The position numbers were made by a program, and so were the translations under genes. From positions 23,421,063 to 23,485,062 of the forward strand of contig CM037472.1 of assembly GCA_021014325.1 (NCBI GenBank): a DNA stretch of 64,000 nucleotides, read 5' to 3'. The notes under the pieces were generated by a model that saw only the letters and a program-made list of their open reading frames with translations, was not told the DNA's origin and ran no database searches. Each line of letters opens with the position of its first letter. Positions within the stretch are counted from its first letter, which is position 1. This document shows, piece after piece, positions 12,701 to 23,454 of the stretch. Source of the stretch: Plazaster borealis. Taxonomy: Eukaryota; Echinodermata; Asteroidea; Forcipulatida; Labidiasteridae.

Positions 12701-15700
12701 ACTAAAGAAAAGAAAGACTTCATATTATGTGGGGGGAGGCTATAGATCCCAATACACAGACCTAACCCCGGCCCATGATCTATAACGCCAGAGTGTTTAT
12801 AGCACATCGTATAAAAATGCAAATATGGCCGACTTTAGATGCGCCTCATATAGCAGTCCCTTGCGGGGAGAAACATTGCCCATGCAGCCTGAGTAATGGT
12901 ATTGAGTTTCATCGTTGGTAAAGTTCTTCCTGTAATCAGCTCATGGTTCGTGTTGGAAGGCTAGAAAACAGAGAAAGTAGCCTGATTTTAGTGAATGACG
13001 CGCCCGAGGTTACAAGCATGGATTATTTCTAGCGGTAGAGTGTATACTGTGTATATATATACACACACCGCATGGTTTTACTGTCCATATATTATATGTG
13101 TAGGTTTTTTCTTCTTCTTCTCTTCGTCCTCTTCTCACTCCCGGTGCTTATAATATTGGCAAAGATAGATGCAACTCACACCGCCAGCTTTGTTGCCTTG
13201 CGCGCATTACCTGATTGAAAATTTATGGGCGTGGCGAGTGATAGAGGCCATCACATACACACACATTTTAAGCCGGAAGGTTTATGGTCGCAATTTAGAG
13301 ACTATCAACAAAGAGAACAGATTTGAAAAACTTTCTTCAATTAATTCTAGGTATAGAAGGTTAAAGAACGTTAGTTGGGCTAATTAATAATCATAACTTT
13401 TGTGTATGGTGATTTAAGAATGTGTCATTATAAACAAAAAAACAATTCTATGGTCTGGCTGATCAGTCGTTGGGTAATTTTCCTTGAATTTTAATTGTGG
13501 CTGTTGTCATTTCTAATTTTATGAGCCTATTTTTTAATTTCAATGAATGTTTTGTTTTATGAACTAAAGTACAAATTTCTCATTTTAGTTTGTGTCACTT
13601 GACACTGATGTGACAGTTATTATGTAAGGATTTATATTAATTTGTAGTTCATGGTTGTATAAATTAATTCACATCGGCAGTTGATGCAAATGAGATTCGT
13701 CTGATAATCATGTCCACAATTTTACTACCCGAAACTTTTGAAATTATTCTACGGTTTCTTGTATTTGAATATCATAATTTACCCTGTTACTGATAGCTGT
13801 CTGACACTAAATAGCAGACTAGAAGTATTGGAACTCTCCGGTCAGAAGTGGAATCATACGATCCCTTCAAAATATGTGTACTTCAAATCAAATTGTAGGT
13901 CTGTATCAAGATGGTTGTTTGCATACTCTGTAAAATTATAATCGTTTTTCAATTCAACTGAACGAAAGGGCGAGCTGCCCTGCATTGTAGGGCTGAACAA
14001 TCATCCTGGCAAGAATCTTGTGGCTCGGCGGGTCAAACCTGTTAAACATTTACCGGCCCATTGGTTGTAATATTCTGCCAAAGTACTTCATCAATCGTTA
14101 TTATTCGGTGTAGGATGAACTTAATTCACTTTCAGGGAACATTTGGACCCAAATACTGACTCCTCAGCTTCTGTGATTGACGAGCATTGGGGTATTTAGG
14201 GTGGCGGTGACTTGCCGTTCCAATAACCGCTCTACAGTCTCTAAAGTGTCACCGAGCGGTCTGAGCGCATCGGATTCAGTTCTAATGACTGAGTCATCAG
14301 AGCGTGGGTTCGAACCCTGGCCATGGAACTTGTGTCCTTTGGCATTTACAGCCTGCTTCTGATCACCCAGAGTAAAATGAGCTACATTTTGTGTCCATTT
14401 ATTAGCTGCTGGTGCTGCATACTCCCAAGGAGTTAGAGTGTTTCAGGAATAAGGGGGTAGTAATCGCGTGTAAGGCAGTTTGATACATTTGAAAGTGCAC
14501 AAAAAATGCATTTTATCTTTATTATTGTTTTTCTGCGAGCATACGGTATAGGCCTTGGTCTGTGATTTTCTCGCTATAATCGTGGAATTACACACTATCG
14601 ACTGATGGTTTTGTTTGCAAAATGGGACAATCGGTCCTCAATTTATACTAGGTTCTTTCAAACAAAATACTTAGGTTGTCATCGTCCATCAACAACGAGA
14701 TGGATCTTGGGAAGAAACAGATGAAGTCTTTGATTTATGATTATTTGTTTCTTTTGTTTAACCATCGATTAAACAAAAAGCACACGGCTATCTTTTAGAT
14801 TTATCTCCACGCCCCTTTACAGTTGGTAAGCTTTTTGCAACAACCATTAAATAAAATCTAACTTCTTGAATCAGTAATAATATTAAAGGAAATATATAGA
14901 TATAAAAGAAAATTCTGTGTATTAATCTCATTTTTAAAGCCATTTACGGTTTTTGTAGATTTTGTTAAAGAACCGAGTGGTTAAAAGGCCTTATTTTGGA
15001 TAACGAGGGCCCATTTTCCCCCTGTTTTTCACATTGTTTTCTGCGTCTGTGTTTTCAATCCCATTTGTAGTTAAATGCGTCCATCCTGCATGGGAATGTA
15101 ATAGAGGTTCAAGTTGTATTTATGATGATAGGCAATTTGTAAAGTTGAGACATAATGACAAATACCGTTTAACGGTTGAAAATAAATAAAGAGGAATTCG
15201 CCAACAGCTGTGCACGGTTCCTAGCCTCGTGACTGTCAGTGCACTGTAAATAGGAGTTCGATCATCATGTTAATTGATTGTTGGAGAGGCTGGCCCGGGA
15301 AGCATCACTTGAACCTATAAGGTCTGCTGTGGATGAAACTGCTTGCAAGTCTGTAACAAGTACAGTGCGCTCGTTATCACACCCACTGCAATTAGACTTT
15401 GGTTTGTTGTACATACACGGTTCACCAAATAGGCCTACCCCGCATCGTGGAGGTGCTGTCGGGTGTAATTAGCAAGATTACTTCGGCCATTTTGGGGTTG
15501 GGCACGGGGACCGTGGAAAACGTTCATTCTCCCCGTCATGCGCGCTCTGCGCTTGACACTCCCGCTCGTCACAATTTACATTGGGGAGTGTGAACAGGCA
15601 ATTGGTCACGGGAAGATAGTGCACTTCAACTTGAGGTAAACAGGGGCTAACTTATTTGTGTTTGTGAGTCTGGCACAGTATCTATGTCCGTGTTGCGTTG

Positions 15701-18700
15701 TGTAGTTTGAACAGCTGAATCGATTGGGGGACAAACACTTTGGACAAGCGGATTGCATGGCAGCCTCATGAACAAATCACTTCAGCTTATAAACATGAAT
15801 TAGCCGAAATATACTAAACGCAAATAGACCGAACTACCTCTTGTTACTGTGATTTGTTTTGGAATGTGGGGAGGTTTTTCTCCCCGATCAATACAGCTGA
15901 TCAAACCATGCTAATTGTTGGAACAATTAACACTTCGGTTACGACTCATTTCTTTGAGTGTCACCTTGTTTATCTGTTTGTTTCTATCTTTGTTTTTGTT
16001 TGTTGTGCTATTAACGTGAGTGCCCTTCAACGTCAAACGTTAGATGAGACACGGATAAAGGCGATTGGCCCAAATGTCTTGGGGGAAATCTTGGGGGGGG
16101 GGGATCAGATACATGCTTGTTAATTTCCGTTCTTGAATGTATCACTACATCATTTGGTTTAGGAAAAACACATTTATTATTATCATTCATTTTTTTGACT
16201 ATACATACAAAGATTTCATCCAATACGCGTTGTTGAAAGGCTTCGAGCAAACAGCAAATAGTGGTTCGTGATTTGTCGGGTATTTTGCCGACGTTTATTT
16301 CAGCATTGAAAAACTCGAAGAAATAACTGTTTTTTGGGACAATTTTATCAGACAATTAAATTTCAGAAAGAAAACAAAAGAGTTATTAGTGTCTAGCTTA
16401 AAAATGTTGTCAGAATAAATTCGTTCATTGTTATCAATCATGTCTCTTGCCTAAAAAAAAATGAATTTCAGTGATTTTGCCTGTGACCCTTCATTCTTGA
16501 GCAAGTTGGCTATACCATGGAGGATACGGACATAATCTTTTTGCAAAATATATTGCTTCTGTCAGTCACCCTTTTCTTCACAATGTATGACACACCAACT
16601 GATCATCGAACGAGTTGCTTAAATGCTAAATCTAAACGTTGACTCTCCAACATGTATCTTGTTTCAAAATGCAGTGCACTCTCTGTACAGGAATAAATGT
16701 GACCGATAATAATGGAATAGAGGAGATTTTATTATTGGCCATTCCGCTCGGTGCAGAGCACTGGGCCATTTTGTGTGTCTGACACCTGCGAGCGGTAATT
16801 CCATCAGTCAGTAAACCCGTGCTCCATGGGTTCTCTGCCCGCCGTGTTCCGCGGTCTGCACCCATGCTCCGTGGCCAGGCATTACGGCAAACAAGATTAG
16901 CCGTTTTACCGACACCAAAAAGTGTCAAATCTCGCGCGTGCATGTTTACTGTCAATTAGCCCGTTACACCTGAGGGTCATTCAGCTTCTCACCACGTGCC
17001 CGAAGAATAAAATGTCTGCATTTTATTGAGCGATTTTTTTTTATGGCTTGTTCCGAACGCACAGACTCAATCCCAGGGAAAACAAAATATTCCGTATGAT
17101 ACACCCGGCGAGGCAGTTGGAGCATTTATTTATGCCTGGTCACGCAGCGAGGAATGACCTGGTTTAGAAGGGGGTACAGTTCGAATAAAAAATATATAAA
17201 AAACAGTAAAAAAAAGAAGTTACAAGAATTTCGATGGAGTCAGTCTTGTAATTATGTCTCATTCTTCCGAAGACACCCGAAGATTACGAATGATAGGTGG
17301 TCTTTTTATAACTTAATCCAAAAACTAAAAGCTTTTCGCTGTTCCCTTGGAAACGGGGTGGGCAACATGGTTATTTCGTGGACTTTCCGTTTTCGTCACT
17401 TCTTTTATGAAATCGTATAGTGGGGTCAAACTAATGCCGTCATTTATTTCCACATTGAGTAAATACGCTTAAAACTACTTTACTATTTTTTTGAAAGTTG
17501 AATGCTGAGGGATGTTTATGCCATCGCACTTGATGTTAAGACTAGTCTATAAGGCTTGTGTTCCAGTTGATTAAAAGTAAAAATCTTTTCATGCTGAAGT
17601 GTGTAGCAAGTAATTTTATATTCAATAGTTGAAAACATGTCAACAATTATATCATACAGTCTCAAATGAGTTCCGATCACATGTCAATAAACACATGCAA
17701 TTAGAAATCATTTAAAGGCACTGAACACGTTTGGAAATTGTCAAAGACCAGTATTCTCACTTGGTGTATCCCAACATATATGCATAAAATAACAAGCCTG
17801 TGAAAATTTGGGCTCAATTGGTCATCGAAGTTGCAAGAAAATGATGAAAGAAAAAACTCCCTTGTTGTACAAATTTGTGTGCTTTAGTTTCAGATAGGAA
17901 TACAAACTTCTTGCAAGAAGTTTTTATTATTTTAGTGAGAAGTAGGCCTATGGAGCAAGTAATTTTATATTCAATAGTTGAAAACATGTCAACAATTCTA
18001 CCATAGAGTCTCAAATGAGTTTCGATCACAGGCCAAAAAACACATGCAATTGGAAATCATTTAAAATATGAAAATCGTATGACTGAAACACTATTTCACA
18101 TTTATTTATTGAGGTTTTTTGATAATGGGGTTTCTAGGCCGAAGTACCATGGCTAATTGTCGTTGCCCTTTTTCACGAAATCGGTTCAGCTTCGTATTCT
18201 GATTTTGATAAACCAGATTTTGGCGGAATGATATTTTGCAATCTACAGAAAAGGAAGACCATGCCCCCTTGTCTTCCTCGTTTATACAGATTAAAACTTT
18301 TTAAGCAAACATGAACCATCTGCCCGGCATATTGCACAGAGACCATTCGAATAGGCTGACCTCTGAATCTACTGGAATATAGTTACAAGTGACTGTACTT
18401 CCAAACCAATTTGTTGATTGGAAAAAAAAACCATTGTTCGCCGCTGCACGGGGGTTAGCGGACGTACGATCAGCCCGTACACAGGGCGACCGTTGTACGT
18501 TTAATTAAACATTTTCCCATTTATGCAATTATGTATACCTATTTAGTCCGAATGAATGATGAAAACGAGACCTCGGGAGTCTGGTTTAAAAAAAAATTGT
18601 ATTGGAGGATGGGTGACAATAGTTGGCATTATCTGTGTGTTTACCATCGCCCACGGATGCCCCGGTAAGTCTTCCTGGCTTCACAGTTAGATCCCCGGAC

Positions 18701-20910
18701 CTAGTGCTGTTAAGAGCATTGTTACGGCAGTTGTTGGGCCGTTGTCCGTTCGATGCTAAATTAGCAACCAATTGTGCGCCCTATAAGAAGAGACATGTCC
18801 CCCCCGTTTTTGTACCGCCTGGACTTTGATTATGTTATTTTGTTATGTTCATGTGGATGACACATAACATAATGTCAAAGGAATCGGAAGTGCTGATAGG
18901 GCTATCAGCTGAACTTCTTACACGAGTTCTTGAAGAGGGACATGTCTTTATTTGGGTCACAAAAGACTCCCGGCATGTGGGAGATCAAAGTGATTGTCAC
19001 CCGTTGCTCTGTTGGCAAGTGACTGGCATGTTCAGCCAACCGGGTTCCGTTGGACGTTTTTACTGCCAAACAACATCGGTCCGTGTTCAATCGTAAAAAT
19101 TCAGGAAAAATATATGTAGAAAATCTTAACAATAATATAACTCTTTACACTATTCTAAAAGACAACTTAGAGACAGGATTGGTAATATCGGAAATTTGTT
19201 AGTTTCAATCTCAAACTCAAAATCGATACAAGTGCCGTCTGAAATACTGTCAAAGCCGGAAAGCGGCATCTGATGGAGACCCTTAAAATCACATTGCTTA
19301 TTTCGATTGCCATAGTCGAAAGTTCGTACTATGCGAATGTTCACAAAATCCCTGGCAAAACATTGGTTATGTTCACTGAAACGGGACCACGTAAATGGAT
19401 GACATTTTCAGAGATTGGTTTGATTTTTGGTGGTTTTTTTTAATGCAAGTTCGCCCCACACAAGGCTAAAATGACATACAACAAGAACATATCTAAGATG
19501 AAAATAACTCAGGAGAGCTGAAAGTATGAATTGATATTCCTCTTAATACGGTCTAGATTGTAGGGAAACATGGACCAGGCAAGGAGTTCCAAAGAGATGC
19601 AGTACCTTGTTTATTGACAAAGAATTTACAAAAACCAGACGTCATCAATCTTCGAGTCCCAGGCAAATGTTATTTTGAAGAAATCAAATACACTTGATTT
19701 GGTGAGTTGTCTTCTAAAAAACAACAGCAATAGTCAGACCCGTTCTTTGACTTTAACATTATTCTATACCCGTCACGCGAACGATCATAAAGACAAGCTT
19801 ATTTTATCAATTAAGACAACAATAACGTGTATTCCTATATGCGATTTCGATCAAAATAATTATATGGGGGTATTGCGGCTGTCATATTCGAAACCATACA
19901 AAATTATTGTTTCGTACGAAATCAACAATAGGCCTAATGAAGGCTAATGCGAACGTAATGAGGTACTCTAACTTTTATGGAACCTTATGATGTTTACAAC
20001 TACAATGTTAAACGTCTTATGCAACCAATACCTTTTGACCAGTTGTATAACTTGTAATTCACATTTTAAGTGTAAAATTAATAATTCTATACCAAAAGTC
20101 TTATTACATTTTGGGTTTTATAGGCCACACGTTTTTTTAAAAATAATTCCGTCAGTGTCACATTCCTGAGTATGTCTGGTGCCCTATCGTGCGGGCCGAT
20201 AATAAGGAAAGTGAATATTACTGTTTTGAAAAGCTTTGTGCTTCAATTGAGTCACCACACCGACTCCTGGACTTTGTCGATCCTTGATTAGACAGAAGAT
20301 TCGGTTATGTAAGCAGGTAGGTCTTAGCATTTGCGACTTTCTGGTTTTCGCAGTCATGAAATTATATGTTTATCTCCCTCCGAATTTCATCCTCCCTCGA
20401 TTGGAATAAGGGAGTTAGGCCTATCTTCTTGATTATTTTATGTCTACTTGAATATCACACTTCCCCCGTCTTACCTGTTATATGGTGTCGTTCTTCACTT
20501 TGTGACGGTGGCGAAGGTGGAGGGGGCATTGCAGCCGCAGAGACGAGCCTGTTGTGCATAGCAAGGGCCAAAGTTGCCGGCTCGAACATTGGCGGTTTGG
20601 CAAAGTACAGAGATGCTGGGTGAAATCCAGGCAGGGAGGCCATGGCCTGTATGTGATGATGGGTCCTCATAATATGAGCCGCTCTCAGGGAGTCGTGCCC
20701 CGCTACCACCGCACTGGGGTCGCACATCGAGTGCTCCGGTGCAGCGGTTGGCCGACCGAGTCCAAGCAGTTCGTGGATGGCGAATGGGGACCGCTGTATC
20801 GGCGATGAGGCAAGGGACGTGGCCACCGACGAGGCGACGACCAGGGGTCTGGGAGCCGATATATGCCCGTGTAGGTCTCCATGTCTCACTGCAATCGTCT
20901 CTCCCGTCAT
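585..20910 (-). CDS. Vsx: Vsx (Chx10/Vsx2-type) paired-like homeobox gene, 5' part; 3' end off window
   Basis: Join of complement exons 20910-20475, 5530-5398 and 708-585. Vsx proteins are nuclear transcription factors that specify retinal and interneuron cell types; that role is family knowledge. The three exons join in frame (G|AT gives Asp146, AG|G gives Arg190) and yield the first 231 residues. Visible features are an MTG start as in vertebrate VSX1 and VSX2, an octapeptide-like FAIHELLGL at residues 43-51, a His/Pro/Ala-rich region, an acidic DVTESSDDN stretch (146-154), a very basic [10 protein letters not shown] (181-190), and homeodomain positions 1-46 (residues 186-231). The homeodomain includes [15 protein letters not shown] and [13 protein letters not shown], diagnostic of Vsx. 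The intron after homeodomain residue 46 is a common paired-class position. Homeodomain residues 47-60, with recognition residue 50, and the CVC domain must lie left of base 1. Intron 1 is 14.9 kb and intron 2 is 4.7 kb. Confidence 0.93.
776..850 (+). mobile_element. tRNA-derived SINE head
   Basis: An A-box-like GTGGTCAAGTGGGTTA and a perfect B box GGTTCGAATCC at 824-834. A GTGA-CTAGCAA-TCAC anticodon-like arm is visible, but the acceptor stem does not pair, so it is not a working tRNA gene. Confidence 0.55.
1034..1160 (+). repeat. (CAAA)n / ACCCCAAC minisatellite
   Basis: Runs of AAACAAACAAAC alternate with ACCCCAAC. The open frames across it (repeated Thr/Asn/Lys) are an artefact of the repeat. 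Confidence 0.92.
1844..2232. mobile_element. Family B MITE, copy 1
   Basis: Ends TTAAATGGTCTGTATACG and CGTATACAATCCCTTTAAA share GTATACGTTTGGTAATT with family A, but the inner sequence differs. The central hairpin is GAGAAGCGTTTC...GAAACGTTTCTTAG. In Vsx intron 2. Confidence 0.75.
2240..4797. other. Vsx intron 2, no recognised gene
   Basis: Apart from the short tandem repeat at 3735-3833 I see only AT-rich unique sequence. The small open frames have no recognisable domain. Confidence 0.6.
3735..3833 (+). repeat. Two-copy ~50-base tandem repeat
   Basis: GTTTACCAATATC-G-CAAGTG then CAAAACGTAATTGGT-TTGAA occurs twice in succession. In Vsx intron 2. Confidence 0.75.
4798..5172 (-). mobile_element. 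Family A MITE, copy 2
   Basis: Full length with TTTAA at both ends and ACGTTTGGTAATT termini. The central palindrome differs here (CTTCAGGCCTGAAG). It sits in Vsx intron 2, about 225 bases from exon 2. Confidence 0.85.
5398..5530 (-). CDS. Vsx: Vsx coding exon 2 (acidic and basic linker before the homeodomain)
   Basis: This 133-base exon follows the acceptor TCTATTTCAG and ends at CACAG|GTGAGT. It starts with two bases that complete Asp146 and ends with two bases of Arg190, so both phases agree with its neighbours. It encodes an acidic Ser-rich start, a Pro/Gln-rich middle and a basic end KKKRKKRRH that runs into the homeodomain N-terminal arm, a likely nuclear localisation signal. Confidence 0.93.
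5660..5866 (+). repeat. (TTTA)n / (TTGA)n low-complexity tract
   Basis: TATTTATTTATTTA and GATTGATTGATTGA runs. A 124-residue open frame here is low-complexity and not a gene. In Vsx intron 1, close to exon 2. Confidence 0.9.
6309..6667 (+). mobile_element. Family A MITE, copy 3
   Basis: Left end TTAAAGGCACTGAACACG and a normal body. The right end stops at AATTACCAAAC and runs into unrelated A-rich sequence, so the terminal bases are lost. Located in Vsx intron 1. Confidence 0.82.
6668..17604. other. Main part of Vsx intron 1: long, repeat-poor, non-coding
   Basis: One SINE (14246-14375) is the only mobile element I can see. Blocks of mixed base composition, for example 9.8-12.4 kb, 15.2-15.6 kb and 16.6-17.0 kb, look like unique DNA and are candidate regulatory regions. 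No exon is recognised. Confidence 0.5.
14246..14375 (+). mobile_element. tRNA-derived SINE
   Basis: GTGTCACCGAGCGGTCTGAG, a long variable arm of Leu/Ser tRNA type, and GGGTTCGAACCC at 14306-14317. The downstream CTTGTGTCCTTTGGCA resembles the copy at 50176-50330. In Vsx intron 1. Confidence 0.68.
17605..18065 (+). repeat. ~110-base direct repeats flanking half MITE copy 4
   Basis: 17605-17716 and 17954-18065 share AGCAAGTAATTTTATATTCA and continue to GCAATTRGAAATCATTT-AAA with a few substitutions. The half MITE lies between them, right after the TTTAAA of the first unit. Confidence 0.9.
17711..17943 (+). mobile_element. Family A MITE, copy 4 (left half only), between direct repeats
   Basis: Begins TTTAAAGGCACTGAACACG and stops shortly after the central palindrome at GTGAGAAGTAGG. 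It lies between two ~110-base direct repeats (17605-17716 and 17954-18065). It is the only family A copy from 6.7 to 33.6 kb. Confidence 0.82.
20475..20910 (-). CDS. Vsx: Vsx coding exon 1
   Basis: The exon encodes residues 1-145 plus one base of codon 146. I chose the ATG at 20910 because it begins MTGETIAV, matching the MTG start of vertebrate Vsx proteins; the open frame upstream has only a GTG at 20922. The sequence [17 protein letters not shown] (36-52) holds the octapeptide-like motif. The second half is rich in His, Ala and Pro ([18 protein letters not shown]). It ends at a strong donor ACAG|GTAAGA, with GT at 20474-20473. The exon is GC-richer than its surroundings. Confidence 0.93.
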
Positions 20911-21232
20911 AGCTGTATCCACAAATGCTGACTACTTTCTCTAAATCTAAATCCCAGGCAAAAAGTTTAAGGCGGGAGAGGGTCTTGGATGGACCGCGTG
21001 CAGAAAAAAAGTTAACCCGGCGACTTCCGTTATCAGACACTGACGGGAGCTCCACGTTCTGATGTACAGAACTTCTGTATGCCGTCCTCGGTCAATTTAT
21101 ACGCTGATTACCCGACACCATTTGGTCCTTATCAGAGCACGAGCTTGTATTGGGCGTATGGCTTAAGATGAACTAAAGTATAGCTTCACTTGCCCGTCTA
21201 TAGCTAGACCCGACCTGTGTCAGTCAGCTCAG

Positions 21233-21240
21233 TTTATATA
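21233..21240 (-). promoter_or_regulatory. Candidate TATA box for Vsx
   Basis: The minus strand reads TATATAAA, about 320 bases upstream of the Vsx ATG. A start site would fall near 21205 and give a ~295-base 5' leader without a needed intron. It is a single AT-rich match, so the support is weak. Homeobox genes often lack TATA boxes. Confidence 0.35.
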
Positions 21241-21338
21241 TGTGACAAAATGTATTTCACCATGTAATCACCGACAACTGAAAACACTGTTGTTATAATT
21301 AGCTATTGTTTAATGAGCAAATGACCTTGCTGCCACCC

Positions 21339-21375
21339 CCATCATCATCATCACCATCATCATCAACATCACCAC
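21339..21375 (+). repeat. (ATC)n microsatellite
   Basis: CATCATCATCATCACC run, about 430 bases upstream of the Vsx start codon. Confidence 0.85.
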
Positions 21376-21479
21376 GGAATGCCATCAGAGAGTCGAGGGC
21401 TGTCAATCATCCTGCAGGACCGACTCACTCCCGCTGCAGGGAACCCGTGCGCCACATTGGTGACCAACCGATGATGGGT

Positions 21480-21489
21480 TAATTAATTA
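21480..21489. promoter_or_regulatory. Palindromic paired-type homeodomain site upstream of Vsx
   Basis: The palindrome TAATTAATTA has the TAAT-NN-ATTA layout bound by dimers of paired-class homeodomains. It lies about 570 bases upstream of the Vsx start codon, so autoregulation or regulation by a related factor is possible. The match is short and occurs by chance in AT-rich DNA. Confidence 0.3.
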
Positions 21490-22511
21490 GGAGAATGGAC
21501 TATACCGTTGGATAATGCGCGACACGGAGGGTGCCTTGTGCTGCGATTTTGTGGGCCGTGGTTTCGGGCCGGCCTGCCTCATGATAGGTCGGACTCCCGA
21601 AGCAAACTCATGAATAATATTTTGCAGTTGTCAGATTTTGGTGTGCTAATGACGTGCTTTTAAGTTTATATGGGCATCACTCGCCAAATCATAGCCGTGG
21701 GCACTTCTAGCGTCCGTATCATCTTTATCAATGTATTATAACCGCACTCCAAATTATTGTAAGATCTATGTCATTGTCGGTGTCACCGTCAACGTGACTG
21801 TCACCGTCGCCATGGCTACCCACCATTCATAAAGCACGTACCAAAACTGACCAATGAGCTCTGCGTAAGAGCCCCAATCCATATAAACTAGCGTCAAATC
21901 ACAATCTGCGCTGCGTGTGTCGACGACAGTTTTGTGTCACCACTTGTTACCCATCATTTTGTGCGTTTTGCATGACCCGTATAGCCTATTAAACACTGTG
22001 CAGTTATTTATGCTGACAGTCTGTACTCCCGGTTTCAGACGGTTTTTTGCACTGGCGGTCTGTGCACCGGTCTGTGTGGTGTTGAGAAAATCTGTGGTAA
22101 AAATAGAGGACTTCAATTTGAATGACATTTGTTATAGTTTCATCAAAGTGACATCCCAAGATTCAAAAAACAAAACTAGATAGTTCACACAATCGGCACT
22201 AGATAGTTCAAACAATCGGCAAATTTGGGATTCAATGGTGAAGGAACAACCAAATTCGACCACTGATTAAAGGAAGCGGCTGAGTGGCGAGCCCCACGAA
22301 TCGATCCTATATTTAACCTTTTGTCTCTGTATGATCTCAAAACTACGAATGTCAAATACTACTTGCCTTATAGCCCGCCCTCCAACATACACTTTTCACT
22401 TCAAAAGTGAAAGTACATCTTGTTTGCCTTAATATTTCCAGGGTTTCAGCACGGGGTTTTGTATGCTTAAGGTGGACTTTGGATTTCGAAGTTTTTGAGA
22501 TGGTTATTTCA

Positions 22512-22990
22512 GGGCCCAATTTCATAGCGCTGCTTATCGGTAAGCAAATTTTCGTGCTAACTGTAGCAACAACAAAAATAGCTTAAGCGTAAGCGTATTT
22601 CACAGGTTAGCAAGAAAACACGGCGGCCATCTTGCACGTTCACAATGGCATTGTTACGTCATTCATTTTCGTGCAGTAAGCACCGGAAGGTTAGCGTGCC
22701 TTTTCGTGTGCTTATATACGGTTAGCAGCGCTATGAAATAGAAACCCGTATCCGTAAGCACAGAATCGGCTGTTAAGCAGCTTTATGAAATTGGGCCCAG
22801 TGCCCAATTTCATAAAGCCTGTAAGCACAAAAACTTACTAAGCACAGAAAAGTATTGCTTAACAAAAACAGGTTACCAGCCAAAATTACATTAAGTTTAC
22901 ATTGTTGTGACTGGTGCCCCACTCTATTTTTGCTTAGCAAACAAATTTGTCAAGCAGTATTTTATGCTTAACAGCTTTATGAAATTGGGC
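22512..22990. mobile_element. Cluster of GGGCCCAATTTCATA foldback elements (family D)
   Basis: At least two overlapping inverted-repeat elements. The first starts GGGCCCAATTTCATAGCGCTG and has an inverse end near 22746. The next spans about 22800-22990, ending TTTATGAAATTGGGCCC. Many GCTTA/TAAGC motifs lie inside. About 1.6 kb upstream of the Vsx start. Confidence 0.7.
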
Positions 22991-23192
22991 CCTGTCTGGT
23001 CTTTCCCAAATTAACGGTATGAGTGTCCATTGGGGAGTTACTATACTAGAAAAAAAAAGGTCTTTTAAGTTTTATTTCAAGTGACTCTTGCATGGAATTC
23101 CCAATTGAATTAAACGAATTCCTCACTGAGTATGCGTTTAACGTTAAGGACTTGTGTGTTGTGGTGTTTCTAATTCGTGAAAAAGGGGACCA

Positions 23193-23454
23193 GGGCCCAA
23201 TTTCGGCCCTGCTTACCGTAAGCAAAGAATCAGCGCTTATTAAGGAAGCATGGAATTCTGCGCTTACGTCAATCGTGTTTCACAGGTTAGCAGGGAATTT
23301 TTGCTTGTGCGCGTGCGTAGGCTATAAAACTCTACGTTATTAGGCATTCTCGCTTACACAGCTAGTGCAGAAATTCAGCGCTTGCACAGTTAAGCGGAGT
23401 ATGGGGGTAGCAAGCGCAGAATTCGGCGGTAAGCAGAGCCATGAAATTGGGACC
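23193..23454. mobile_element. Family D foldback element
   Basis: GGGCCCAATTTCGGCCCTGC on the left and ATGAAATTGGGACC on the right, with AGCGCTTA/TAAGCG inner pairs. Confidence 0.68.

Noticed and set aside
20495..21055. 186-residue frame overlapping Vsx exon 1 on the same strand
   Set aside because: It is the other reading frame of the Vsx exon; only the frame starting at 20910 shows the octapeptide-like motif and correct splice phase.
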